The notes: generated by a model from the sequence alone, not told the origin. A stretch of 64,000 nucleotides of DNA from CAJXSN01 sp947492235 (GCF_042492175.1 NZ_CP170453.1:2822479-2886478); one strand, 5' to 3'. Counted from the stretch's first letter, positions 28,606 through 36,848 are shown. Program-made: numbers and translations.

Positions 28606-30944
28606 GGCAGGTGGATCAGCGCAGTCGTGCCGACGCCGCGCCGCGACTGGATCTCCAGCGATCCGCCATGCAGTTCGACCAACTGGCGGGCGAGCGGAAT
28701 GCCCAGCCCCTGCCTGCGCTCCAGCCCGTCGCCGCTTTTAGCCGGACGCAGGCCATCCATCGCGCGGGACAGTTCCTCGGCGGTCATCCCCCGGCCATTG
28801 TCCGAGATCACAATCCGCACGCCGTCCTTCTTCCGCGAGAGATCAACCAGCAGTTTCCCGCCTTTTGGTGTGGCCGTGATTGCATTGTCGAGCAATTGGC
28901 CGATGGCCCTGCCCAATTGCCGGGGATCGGCTTCCAGCTTCGCTGCCTGGGCACCGCGCAGATCGAGCGAGAGGCCTTTGTCGAGAATGGCCTGCTCCCG
29001 CTCGCGCACGATACCTGTGACGAAGGGCTGCAATTCCAGCTTCTGCTTCGAAATCGGCAGCAATCCGGCCTCACCCTGCGAAAGATCGAGCACATTCTCC
29101 ACCTGCTCGGTCAGCCGGGCAACAAAATCGATGATCGCCTGCGTGTATTCGCGCCCCTGCGGGGTCAGCTCTCCCGCAACGCCGCCATCCAACAGCTCGG
29201 CAAAGCCGCCGATTGACGTGAGCGGCGTGCGGAATTCGTAGGACATATTGGCGAGGAAGCGGGTCTTGACCTGATCGGCCGCCTCCAGCGCCTGATTGCG
29301 TTCGCGCAGGGCAGTCTCTGCCTGCTCGTTCGCCGTCACATCCAGAGCGGTGAGCAAGCCATTGCCATCGGGGAGCGGCACGCCGGCAAATTCAAGCGTA
29401 CGGCCATCGGCCATGGTCAGCCGACCTGCCTTTTCCTTGCGGTCGAGCGTCGCAGAGCGGATCGTCTCACCGATGCTGCTTGCACGCCTGGGCCTCGCGA
29501 GACTCGGAGCGATTGCGGCGACAAGCTTGTCCGCCGCCGGGTGTGTATCGAGCAGGTCTTCTTCCACGCCCCATGTGCTCGCAAATGTCCGGTTCCAGAC
29601 CTGCAATTTTCCGTCCGGCGCAAACACCGCCAGCGCTTCGAACAGGCTATCGAAAGTGGCTGTGCGGGTGCGCAGCATTGTGTCGCGGGTGGCGGACAGG
29701 GCCAGCTGCTCGGTGCGGTCTTCGGCAATCAGCATCAGCCCGCCATCGGGCATAGGCTGCGCGATAATCTGCAGATGCGTGCCATCTGCCAGCGGCCAAT
29801 TCTCTTCCTTTGTGGCATCGCCGCCGAACCAGTCGCTGTGCTCGGCGCGCCATGCCGGGAAATCGCGGACTTCGGGCGTGCGGCCTTCGTCGCGCGCTTC
29901 GCTAAGCCAGCGGTCGAACGCCATGCCCTGCGCACCGCTGCCCGGGCGAATGGCAAAGATGCGCCGGAAAGGTTGGTTGGCGAAAGTCAGCTTCCGCTTG
30001 CCATCGAACTGGGCCACCCCGACCGACAGGCGGTCGAGCATGGAGCGCTGTGCCTGCGAATAGGCGCGGTGCTCGCGGGCCTGCTGCTCCATCTCTTCAA
30101 TATCGACGGCATAGCCCGCCACGCCCTCACCCTGCACCGGCAAGTCGCTGACCTTGAGCGCGCGCCGCGTGCCTTTGATCGTGGCCTGCACCATCCGCTC
30201 GATGGGCCGGGACTGCTGGGCCGACTGCCCCGCAATCTGCGCTGCGGTCAGGCCATCAACCGACTCCACAAGCTCGACCTGACGCGCGATCACATCTTCC
30301 GCGCTCTCCCCGTCAACCGCATCGACATAGGCGGCGTTGACCAGGCGCAATCTGGTGTCCGTCCCGCGGAACCACATGGGCATGGGGGCGGCTTCGATCA
30401 AATTGACCAGAGCGGCGAAATCGCCCTTCGCCCGGCTGGTTTCCTCCCGCATCCGGGCGAGTTCCGTTTCACTCTCGCTGAAATCGAAGACCCAGACCAT
30501 CGCTGCCCCGCCCGGCGAAATCTGCGCATCCGCCAGATTGCCGCGCAGAGCGAGACTTCGCTGCGATCCGGGCACGCTGAGTTCCATACGGAACGGCGCC
30601 GCTGTTTTCTGTGCGCGCCGGACATGACCGGTCAGTTCTTCCAGCTGATCGCGCGACAGGCCGGTTTCCTCATCCTTGTGTAATTCACTAAGAAATTCAG
30701 GAAGTTCGGGCAGGCCCAGCCAATGCGCCAGCCGGTCCGAGCCTTCGATCCTTCCATCGCTGCGGACCAGCAGGGGAATGGCCGGTGCCTCGTCGATCAT
30801 GCGGGCCAGCCTGCGCGCAGCATGGCGGCTCGCCTCGGCCTGCCGGTTGCGTGTGCCCGCCGCGATCAGCAGCCCGGCTGCGGCAGCCGTCCACACGGCC
30901 AGCAACAGGGCAAGAAACACCAAAGCGGTGGGCGATAAGGTCAT
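28602..30944 (-). CDS. divL: DivL-like pseudo-histidine kinase with PAS domains (Tyr at the phosphoacceptor site)
   Basis: 780 residues. One N-terminal membrane segment (TALVFLALLLAVWTAAAAGLLIAA) precedes several PAS-like regions, then a DHp domain and an HATPase domain. The H-box reads NMSYEFRTPLTSIGGF: Tyr, near residue 569 (codon 29238-29240), stands where normal kinases have His. This substitution and the overall length match DivL of Caulobacter (Tyr550, 769 residues), an atypical kinase that binds DivK and controls CckA and thereby CtrA. The ATP lid is retained (LLDNAITATPKGG, SDNGRGM, QGLGIPLA). It heads the operon into tsaE-amgK-murU-addB-addA. Confidence 0.88.
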   Translation of the reverse strand: MTLSPTALVFLALLLAVWTAAAAGLLIAAGTRNRQAEASRHAARRLARMIDEAPAIPLLVRSDGRIEGSDRLAHWLGLPELPEFLSELHKDEETGLSRDQLEELTGHVRRAQKTAAPFRMELSVPGSQRSLALRGNLADAQISPGGAAMVWVFDFSESETELARMREETSRAKGDFAALVNLIEAAPMPMWFRGTDTRLRLVNAAYVDAVDGESAEDVIARQVELVESVDGLTAAQIAGQSAQQSRPIERMVQATIKGTRRALKVSDLPVQGEGVAGYAVDIEEMEQQAREHRAYSQAQRSMLDRLSVGVAQFDGKRKLTFANQPFRRIFAIRPGSGAQGMAFDRWLSEARDEGRTPEVRDFPAWRAEHSDWFGGDATKEENWPLADGTHLQIIAQPMPDGGLMLIAEDRTEQLALSATRDTMLRTRTATFDSLFEALAVFAPDGKLQVWNRTFASTWGVEEDLLDTHPAADKLVAAIAPSLARPRRASSIGETIRSATLDRKEKAGRLTMADGRTLEFAGVPLPDGNGLLTALDVTANEQAETALRERNQALEAADQVKTRFLANMSYEFRTPLTSIGGFAELLDGGVAGELTPQGREYTQAIIDFVARLTEQVENVLDLSQGEAGLLPISKQKLELQPFVTGIVREREQAILDKGLSLDLRGAQAAKLEADPRQLGRAIGQLLDNAITATPKGGKLLVDLSRKKDGVRIVISDNGRGMTAEELSRAMDGLRPAKSGDGLERRQGLGIPLARQLVELHGGSLEIQSRRGVGTTALIHLP

Positions 30945-30993
30945 GTGTACCAGCTATGCGGGCAGCACCGGGGATGCAACGTCTGCCCAAATG

Positions 30994-31020
30994 AAAAGCC
31001 CCCGCCAATCGGCAGGGGCT
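30994..31020 (-). terminator. Rho-independent terminator after ahcY
   Basis: Arms 30997-31006 and 31011-31020 form a ten-pair stem (one G-T wobble on the minus strand) with a four-base loop, followed on the minus strand by a run of four T. It lies about 65 bases past the ahcY stop and separates ahcY from the divL promoter region. Confidence 0.7.
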
Positions 31021-31086
31021 CCTCTTTTAGCGAAAAAGTGCAACGACAGAAGCATAACATTCGCTTCTGCCGCATACTTTTTTGGA

Positions 31087-32508
31087 TCAGTAGCGGTAGT
31101 GATCCGGCTTGAACGGGCCTTCCTGCGGCACACCGATATAATCGGCCTGCTTGTTCGAAAGCTGGGTCAGCATCACGCCGAGTTTTTCCAGATGCAGCGC
31201 GGCAACCTTCTCGTCGAGATGTTTGGGCAGAACGTAGACGTCGTTCTCGTACTGCCCAGGATTCGTGTACAGCTCGATCTGGGCCAGCGTCTGGTTGGTG
31301 AAGCTGGCGCTCATCACGAAGCTGGGGTGGCCGGTGGCGCAGCCCAGATTGACGAGGCGACCCTTGGCGAGGATCAGCAGGCTCTTGCCATCGGGGAAGG
31401 TGACGAGGTCGGTGCCTTCCTTGATTTCCTTCCAGTCGTAATTGTCGAGCGCGGAAATCTGGATCTCGCTGTCGAAGTGGCCGATATTGCACACGATCGC
31501 CATGTTCTTCATGCTCTTCATGTGCTCGGCGGTGATCACGTCTTCATTGCCGGTCGCGGTACAGAAGATATCGGCGCGCTTGGTCGCCTCTTCCATCGTC
31601 ACCACTTCGAAGCCGTCCATCGCCGCCTGCAGCGCGCAGATCGGATCGATCTCGGTGACCATCACACGGGCGCCGCCATCGCGCAGCGAAGCGGCCGAGC
31701 CCTTGCCGACATCGCCGTAACCGGCGACGCAGGCGACTTTGCCGGCCAGCATCACGTCGGTGGCGCGGCGGATCGCGTCGACCAGCGATTCCTTACAACC
31801 GTAAAGGTTGTCGAACTTCGACTTGGTCACGCTGTCATTCACATTGATCGCGGGGAACGGCAGCTTGCCGGCCTTGGCGATCTGATACAGGCGCATCACG
31901 CCGGTGGTCGTCTCTTCCGACACGCCCTTGATGTTCTGGACGCTCTTGGTGAGGTAGCCCGGCTTCTTCGCGATGTAGGCCTTCAGCGCCTTCTGCATCT
32001 CGATTTCTTCGGCGTTCTGCGGCTCGGGCATGGTTTCGCCCGCTTCCAGACGCGCGCCCCACAGCGCGAACATGGTGGCATCGCCGCCATCGTCGAGGAT
32101 CATGTTGGCCGTCAGATCGGCATCGTCTTCCGTCGCCCAATCGAAAATGCGGCCGACATAGTCCCAGTAATCAGCCAGCGTTTCGCCCTTGATCGCGAAC
32201 ACAGGGATACCCTGATCGGCGATCGCCGCAGCGGCGTGATCCTGCGTCGAGAAGATGTTGCAGGTTGCCCAGCGAACTTCTGCGCCCAGAGCAACCAGCG
32301 TTTCAATCAGAACGGCGGTCTGGATGGTCATGTGCAGCGATCCGGTGATGCGCGCGCCCTTCAAAGGCTGCGCTGCGCCATATTCCTCGCGCAGAGCCAT
32401 CAGGCCCGGCATTTCCGTTTCGGCAATCGCGATTTCGTCACGCCCGTACTGGGCGAGGCCGATATCCTTGATGATGTAATCTTTTTCCAGTGCGGCAGTA
32501 GCCATCAT
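31087..32508 (-). CDS. ahcY: S-adenosylhomocysteine hydrolase
   Basis: 473 residues, the long bacterial form with the insertion typical of proteobacterial enzymes. The NAD-binding loop is VAGYGDVGKGSAASL; substrate/catalytic segments include MTIQTAVLIETL, NVNDSVTKSKFDNLYG and the C-terminal KPDHYRY. It cleaves S-adenosylhomocysteine to adenosine and homocysteine, relieving inhibition of methyltransferases. The start at 32508 follows a good GAGGAG ribosome binding site. A perfect 20-base palindrome lies about 85 bases upstream, a likely operator for a SAH-responsive repressor. Confidence 0.97.
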   Translation of the reverse strand: MMATAALEKDYIIKDIGLAQYGRDEIAIAETEMPGLMALREEYGAAQPLKGARITGSLHMTIQTAVLIETLVALGAEVRWATCNIFSTQDHAAAAIADQGIPVFAIKGETLADYWDYVGRIFDWATEDDADLTANMILDDGGDATMFALWGARLEAGETMPEPQNAEEIEMQKALKAYIAKKPGYLTKSVQNIKGVSEETTTGVMRLYQIAKAGKLPFPAINVNDSVTKSKFDNLYGCKESLVDAIRRATDVMLAGKVACVAGYGDVGKGSAASLRDGGARVMVTEIDPICALQAAMDGFEVVTMEEATKRADIFCTATGNEDVITAEHMKSMKNMAIVCNIGHFDSEIQISALDNYDWKEIKEGTDLVTFPDGKSLLILAKGRLVNLGCATGHPSFVMSASFTNQTLAQIELYTNPGQYENDVYVLPKHLDEKVAALHLEKLGVMLTQLSNKQADYIGVPQEGPFKPDHYRY

Positions 32509-32591
32509 TTGCTCCTCAGGAGTTGGGCGGTCCGCGAACGAACCACCAAAAGGGTTGGCTGCGCTTTAGCGGCCTCCCCTTCCAAGAGCAA

Positions 32592-32611
32592 ATATAAAGA
32601 TATCTTTATAT
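32592..32611 (-). promoter_or_regulatory. Perfect 20-bp palindrome upstream of ahcY (SahR-like operator)
   Basis: ATATAAAGATATCTTTATAT is exactly self-complementary and stands out in a G+C-rich background. SahR, an ArsR-family regulator responding to S-adenosylhomocysteine, is known to control ahcY and methionine genes in proteobacteria through AT-rich palindromes centred on GATATC; the match to that motif is from memory. No regulator gene is in this window. The site is positioned to overlap or lie near the ahcY promoter. Confidence 0.65.
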
Positions 32612-32693
32612 CGTGAAGTCGCCTGGTCGCCCCGACCCGCATTTTCCTTGCGAGCCGGGGCCCAGGGACGTCCCGTTTGTTACGTGTCGGGTG

Positions 32694-33329
32694 CTACTTC
32701 ACCGCAATCGCCAGCGCTGGCTGGGCCGGCTGCGGGCCCTGCGCCGGCTGCTTCAGCATGGCGACGGCTGTCATATAGAGCTGCTCGCCCGGCGCCCGGG
32801 CGGCGAGCTCGGCCGTGGCCACTTTCAGTTCGGAACAATCCATTGTGGGATGGCCCTGCCCAAAGGTGTTCGCCATGCGGACACTGATACGGTCCAGCGC
32901 GCGTTTTGCGCCCTTCTGGCCGTGCTGCGCGACAAGCTCTGCCTGCATCAGCCGGCTCGCTGCATTGAGCTCCGGAAGGTGGCGGGCCGAGAACGCCCGG
33001 TATTCGGCTTGAAAATCGTGTGCGCTGTGGCGGCAGACGAGCGAGCTGACCATCAGCATGATATCGAGCTCGCGCACCGCCTTGGCTGTTTCGAGCTTGG
33101 TCACAGCGGCCGGCACCGGCCCGATGGAGGTGACGGGCGCGGCTGGCGTGGCAACAGCGGGCTCGATCACAGCTGTGTCGGTGGCAACGGCAGCAACGGT
33201 GCTGACATCACTGGTCGCGGCGACTTCGGTCACGTCCTCAGTCGTCCCCTCGGTCGCCGCGGCGGCGGATGTCGTGGATACGAGCGCGGCCATGCAGCCC
33301 GCTGCGAGTCGGAAATTTCTGGTCATCAT
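32694..33329 (-). CDS. Exported protein of unknown function next to ahcY
   Basis: 211 residues from the first of two Met codons, with a GGGAG ribosome binding site. A signal peptide (RLAAGCMAALVSTTSAAAA) is followed by about 50 residues rich in Thr, Val and Ala, then a compact helical domain from RELDIMLMVSSLVCRHSAHDFQAEY to ATAELAARA with two cysteines (VCRH and MDCSE) that may form a disulfide, then a Pro/Gln/Ala tail. I recognise no characterised family. Short proteins like the helical core appear beside ahcY in sphingomonads and are sometimes mislabelled as SAH hydrolase; there is no such domain here. The protein is probably periplasmic. Confidence 0.7.
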   Translation of the reverse strand: MMTRNFRLAAGCMAALVSTTSAAAATEGTTEDVTEVAATSDVSTVAAVATDTAVIEPAVATPAAPVTSIGPVPAAVTKLETAKAVRELDIMLMVSSLVCRHSAHDFQAEYRAFSARHLPELNAASRLMQAELVAQHGQKGAKRALDRISVRMANTFGQGHPTMDCSELKVATAELAARAPGEQLYMTAVAMLKQPAQGPQPAQPALAIAVK

Positions 33330-33522
33330 TCTGGTCTCCCCTGTGCAAGCACCCCTGCTTGCTGGAGCCCGAAATGACGCGCCGGGTTTACGAATGTTTA
33401 AACCGCCGAAGTAAAGCGCTTTTAACCACGCGGTGGCCTCTCCTCCGGCTTGCAAGCCGACTGCGGTGTCCTATGTTGGAAAGCGAGAATTCCCGTCATC
33501 CAACGCAAGGACATTGAACAGC

Positions 33523-34002
33523 ATGACCATTTCCAAAGGCGACACCCTTCCCGACGTAAAGATGGTGAAAGCCACCGAGGCCGGCCCCGAACAGGTCCAG
33601 TCCGGCGAGTTTTTCAAGGGCCGCAAAGTGGCGCTCTTCGCGGTCCCCGGCGCGTTCACCCCGACCTGCTCGGCCAAGCATCTGCCCGGCTATGTCGAGA
33701 ATGTAGATGCGCTCAAAGCCAAGGGCGTGGACGAAGTGGTCTGCACCTCGGTCAATGATCCCTTCGTGATGGGCGCATGGAGCAAAGCCGATGGCGGCGA
33801 AGGCGTAACCATGCTGGCAGACGGCAATGGCGAATTTGCCGAAGCCATCGGCCTGACCATGGACGGCAGCGGCTTTGGCCTTGGCCAGCGGAGCCAGCGC
33901 TATTCAATGATCGTCGACGACGGCAAAGTGACCGAGCTGAATGTCGAAGCACCGGGCGATTTCTCGGTCTCCAGCGCGGAGCACATGCTCGGCCAGCTTT
34001 GA
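33523..34002 (+). CDS. Peroxiredoxin, Prx5/AhpE-like (glutaredoxin- or thioredoxin-dependent)
   Basis: 159 residues from ATG 33523. The active site VPGAFTPTCSAKHLPGY has the PxxxTxxC motif with the peroxidatic cysteine at residue 49. A second cysteine in VVCTSVND near residue 74 matches many Prx5-group members and may or may not act as resolving residue. The enzyme reduces hydrogen peroxide and organic peroxides in the cytoplasm. It is transcribed divergently from the exported-protein gene across about 190 bp and ends at a strong terminator shared with folE. Confidence 0.93.
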   Translation: MTISKGDTLPDVKMVKATEAGPEQVQSGEFFKGRKVALFAVPGAFTPTCSAKHLPGYVENVDALKAKGVDEVVCTSVNDPFVMGAWSKADGGEGVTMLADGNGEFAEAIGLTMDGSGFGLGQRSQRYSMIVDDGKVTELNVEAPGDFSVSSAEHMLGQL

Positions 34003-34028
34003 TTGGTCGAGCCAACCGGATACGAAAA

Positions 34029-34054
34029 GGGCGCCCATCGAGGCGCCCTTTTTT
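34029..34054. terminator. Bidirectional terminator between peroxiredoxin gene and folE
   Basis: Seven-pair perfect stem, GGGCGCC (34029-34035) with GGCGCCC (34042-34048), six-base loop, T6 on the plus strand and T4 on the minus strand. It serves two convergent genes. Confidence 0.88.
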
Positions 34055-34080
34055 GTGTCCAAAAGAGATGCCGAGCCTGC

Positions 34081-34686
34081 TCAGCCATACCCCATCAGGC
34101 TTAGCACTTCTTTCCGGCTGCGCTGGTCTTCCAGAAAAGTCCCCATCATGCGGCTGGTGACCATGGAGACACCCGGCGTGCGTACGCCACGGGCGGTCAT
34201 GCAGGCATGGCTGGCGTCGATCACCACAGCGACGCCGCGCGGCTGGAGGTTGTCCCAGATGCACTCCGCCACTTCTGCAGTCAGGCGCTCCTGAATCTGC
34301 AGGCGGCGGGCATAGCCGTGCAGCACACGGGCAAGCTTGGAAATTCCGACCACCTTGTCCGTCGGCAGATAGGCAATCGCGGCCTTGCCGATGATGGGTG
34401 CCATATGATGCTCGCAATGGCTCTGGAACGGAATGTCCTTGAGCAGCACGATCTCCTCGTAGCCGCCCACTTCCTCGAACACGCGCGACAGGTGGAGGGC
34501 CGGGTCGTGCTCGTAGCCCTGGCAATATTCCTTCCACGCACGCGCGACCCGCTTGGGCGTGTCGAGCAAGCCTTCGCGTTTAGGATCGTCGCCGGTCCAT
34601 TCGATCAGGGTGCGGATGGCATCCTGCACATGCTCGGGCACGTCGGGCTTGGTCGGTAGGCTGTCCTGCCCGTTGGTGTCGCTCAT
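34081..34686 (-). CDS. folE: GTP cyclohydrolase I, type IA
   Basis: 201 residues. Zinc and catalytic motifs are seen: FQSHCEHHMAPIIGKAAIAYLP (Cys/His ligands), GISKLARV, RLQIQERLT and the second zinc cysteine in ASHACMTARGV. It makes dihydroneopterin triphosphate from GTP, the first step of folate synthesis. The start overlaps the stop of the phospholipase-D-like gene by four bases, so it may be translated from a transcript starting at the hemerythrin promoter. It ends at a shared terminator. Confidence 0.96.
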   Translation of the reverse strand: MSDTNGQDSLPTKPDVPEHVQDAIRTLIEWTGDDPKREGLLDTPKRVARAWKEYCQGYEHDPALHLSRVFEEVGGYEEIVLLKDIPFQSHCEHHMAPIIGKAAIAYLPTDKVVGISKLARVLHGYARRLQIQERLTAEVAECIWDNLQPRGVAVVIDASHACMTARGVRTPGVSMVTSRMMGTFLEDQRSRKEVLSLMGYG

Positions 34687-36221
34687 CCACTCTTCCTCTT
34701 CAACTTGTCGCGCAGCCTGCCGAGACGGCTTCCTTCGCGGAACAGCCCCCCATGGGCAAACGGTTCGAACATATCGTCCGGATGCTCGGGATCGAAAAAC
34801 TGCGATCCGGCCAGCGCCTCTTCTGTGTCTCCCAATTCAGGAAGTTCAAAAGGACGCAAGGCACGCACACCGTCCGCTCCAAAGCGTTCGATGGCCTTGT
34901 GCATGGAGCCAAGCGATTCGACTAGCTGGGCCATAGTCCCTTCTCCCACTCCGCAATGTTCGGCGAGCAGCGAGGTGCGCAAATCGCGGATCGTCTCCTC
35001 GAAGCCCTTGCCGCGATTGGCCTCGCGGTCGCAATCGATGAATACGTCGCATTCGCTGTCGAGGCCCATGGAACGGTTGTTGAGATTGGCCGATCCGATC
35101 CTGAGAATGCGGTCATCGACAATCATCAGCTTGGCATGGATGTAGATCGGGGTGTCGCCGGTCCACGCCACATAGACGCGGAACCGGTTGTGCTTGTCCG
35201 CCTCCCCAATCAGCCGCACCAGCGCGGATCGGGCGTGATCCATGGCCTGCCGCTCAAGCCAGCCTTCGGCGTGTTGCGGATGGACCAGGACAATTTCGGG
35301 CGGGTTTTCCTCTTCCAAGCGCTTGATGATCGCATCGGCGATCTTGCGCGAGGTGAAATACTGATTCTCGATATAGATGAAGCGCTCCGCCGCCGCGATC
35401 TGATCGAGCATCAGTGTCTCGATCTCGCATATCGGCGAGGTATCTTCGTATTCGGCCCGGGTCCGTGCGATGCCGATTTCGACGTCTTCGAAATCAACCG
35501 AGAGCTTTTCGGGCCACAGGCTTTTCTCTGCCGGCTCCAGATCCTCCAGCTTGCCCGCCCCCGCCCTCTGCCAGCGCGCGCGGCACAGGTCGGACAGTTC
35601 CCCCGCAATCGGCCCTTCCATCATGAAGGTTATGTCGTGCCATGGACCATAAGTCTTGCCGCGCGGACGCCGTCTTCTGGAATCGATTTCCTTGTGCTCG
35701 CGCGTGTCCCACCGGTCATGCGTCAGATCGATCCCGCCACACACCGCCAGCTTCTCGTCCAGCACAGCGAGTTTCTGGTGATGGGTGCAGCCGACCGGAT
35801 GCTGGGTGTCGAATTTGAACGTGATCCGCTTCTTGGGCCACATGCGCAGCAGATCGACCAGCATCGAGCCCCGCGCGCCGAGCTGGAAGAAAGACAGCCC
35901 CCATTTGAGAACGCGAATCTCCAGTTCGTCACGGTGGCGGACCAGCCAGCTGAGAAAGCTGCCCAGTCGTTCGGGATAGGAGTTGTCCGCAGGACGCTCA
36001 TACCATCGGCGGCCTTGCGAGAGATGGATGCGGGTATCGAAATCCCAACCCACCAGCATGATCCTGCGCCGGGCATTCAGCATCGCCTGCTGCATATGCG
36101 CGAAGTAGCCTTCGGCATCGACGATGACGGAAGCCCGCTCGGCCAGCCCGAAACGCCAGACGCCCGGCTCGGCCGACTGGTCGAGCGCGGGCGCACTGTC
36201 TGTTGGATCACCGCTTTTCAT
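34683..36221 (-). CDS. Phospholipase D-like protein with two HKD motifs
   Basis: 512 residues without a signal peptide. Two HxKx4D motifs are present: CTHHQKLAVLDEKLAVCGGID near residue 155 and YIHAKLMIVDDRILRIGSANLNNRS near residue 370. The spacing fits the phospholipase D / cardiolipin synthase superfamily, and both active-site halves are intact. It could hydrolyse phosphatidylcholine or phosphatidylethanolamine or transfer phosphatidyl groups; the lack of membrane helices argues against classic ClsA. It sits between the hemerythrin gene (19-base gap) and folE (four-base overlap). Confidence 0.88.
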   Translation of the reverse strand: MKSGDPTDSAPALDQSAEPGVWRFGLAERASVIVDAEGYFAHMQQAMLNARRRIMLVGWDFDTRIHLSQGRRWYERPADNSYPERLGSFLSWLVRHRDELEIRVLKWGLSFFQLGARGSMLVDLLRMWPKKRITFKFDTQHPVGCTHHQKLAVLDEKLAVCGGIDLTHDRWDTREHKEIDSRRRRPRGKTYGPWHDITFMMEGPIAGELSDLCRARWQRAGAGKLEDLEPAEKSLWPEKLSVDFEDVEIGIARTRAEYEDTSPICEIETLMLDQIAAAERFIYIENQYFTSRKIADAIIKRLEEENPPEIVLVHPQHAEGWLERQAMDHARSALVRLIGEADKHNRFRVYVAWTGDTPIYIHAKLMIVDDRILRIGSANLNNRSMGLDSECDVFIDCDREANRGKGFEETIRDLRTSLLAEHCGVGEGTMAQLVESLGSMHKAIERFGADGVRALRPFELPELGDTEEALAGSQFFDPEHPDDMFEPFAHGGLFREGSRLGRLRDKLKRKSG

Positions 36222-36240
36222 CGCGGCCTAGCTAGGGGAT

Positions 36241-36732
36241 TTATTCCTTCGCCGCATCCTTGCTTTCCGGAGTCACTTCCGCCTCGGCCTTCTCTTCCTT
36301 CTTCCGGCGATCGAAGACCTTTTCCATGTGGGCGATGTCGTCATCGTTCAGATGCTCTTCGAAATCGGGGAAGTGGTCTTCCTCCTCTTCCTCGATGTGG
36401 TGGCGGTAATCGTGGTCGAGCTGTTTGAACTTCGCCATCCATGCGGGCGAGGACATATCTGTGGCGGCCAGATCGTTGAGCGCTTCGTCCAGCTCGTGGT
36501 GCTCGGCAACAGAGTGACGCGTGTCATCGGTGGTCGGCGGCTTGCGGAGCATGGTGGAATAGAGTGCCTGCTCCTCGGCGGCGGCGTGCGATTTCACTTC
36601 TTTGGTGAATTTCTCGAGCAGTTCCTTGCGCCGCTCGGTCTCGCCACTGGTCTCGGCCATCTGGTCGAGCAGCTCGCGGTGGTGGTCGTGATCTTCCTTC
36701 AGGCGGGTGAAGATGCCTTGTGCATCGGACAT
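36241..36732 (-). CDS. Hemerythrin HHE-domain protein
   Basis: 163 residues. Four-helix hemerythrin-like histidines and acidic ligands are visible: EDHDHHRELLDQM near residue 12, SHAAAEEQALY near 48, AEHHELDEAL near 75 and LDHDYRHHIEEEEEDHFPDF near 105. The C-terminal 35 residues are a highly charged Lys/Glu tail. Cytoplasmic HHE proteins bind a di-iron centre and are linked to oxygen/NO sensing or stress resistance. An EcfG-like promoter precedes the gene. Confidence 0.92.
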   Translation of the reverse strand: MSDAQGIFTRLKEDHDHHRELLDQMAETSGETERRKELLEKFTKEVKSHAAAEEQALYSTMLRKPPTTDDTRHSVAEHHELDEALNDLAATDMSSPAWMAKFKQLDHDYRHHIEEEEEDHFPDFEEHLNDDDIAHMEKVFDRRKKEEKAEAEVTPESKDAAKE

Positions 36733-36763
36733 AGGTGCTTCCTTTCAATGTGTTTAGCTATTC

Positions 36764-36789
36764 AACACAGAGAAAGGGGGTGAGGTTCC
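36764..36789 (-). promoter_or_regulatory. EcfG-type promoter before the hemerythrin gene
   Basis: Read on the minus strand, GGAAC at 36789-36785 is followed after 17 bases by TGTT (36767-36764). The general-stress consensus in alphaproteobacteria is GGAAC-N16/17-CGTT, so only one base differs. The implied 5' leader is about 25 bases. An inverted repeat, TGTGTT/AACACA, spans 36749-36769 and overlaps the -10 region, which could be an operator or coincidence. Confidence 0.45.
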
Positions 36790-36808
36790 GATATCACGAG
36801 GCGGAATC

Positions 36809-36847
36809 AAAAAAGGGACCGACCCCTATCGGGGCCAGTCCCTTTTT
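36809..36847. terminator. Terminator hairpin beyond tRNA-Arg
   Basis: GGGAC (36815-36819) pairs with GTCCC (36838-36842) and an inner CCCC/GGGG (36823-36826, 36831-36834) closes the hairpin, with a mismatch between. Six A precede and five T follow, so it can act in both directions. It ends transcription of the tRNA-Arg gene just beside it. Confidence 0.75.
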
Positions 36848-36848
36848 A

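Noticed and set aside
30676..32616. 646-codon plus-strand frame spanning divL start and ahcY
   Set aside because: Antisense of two clear genes and their terminator; its composition is that of a shadow frame.
32509..32640. SAH or SAM riboswitch in the ahcY leader
   Set aside because: The core sequences known for SAH and SAM-II riboswitches could not be matched; the palindrome explains regulation better.
33397..33426. TTTAAACC and TTTTAACC before the peroxiredoxin gene as a CtrA site
   Set aside because: The half-sites are not spaced by seven bases, so the match to TTAA-N7-TTAA fails.
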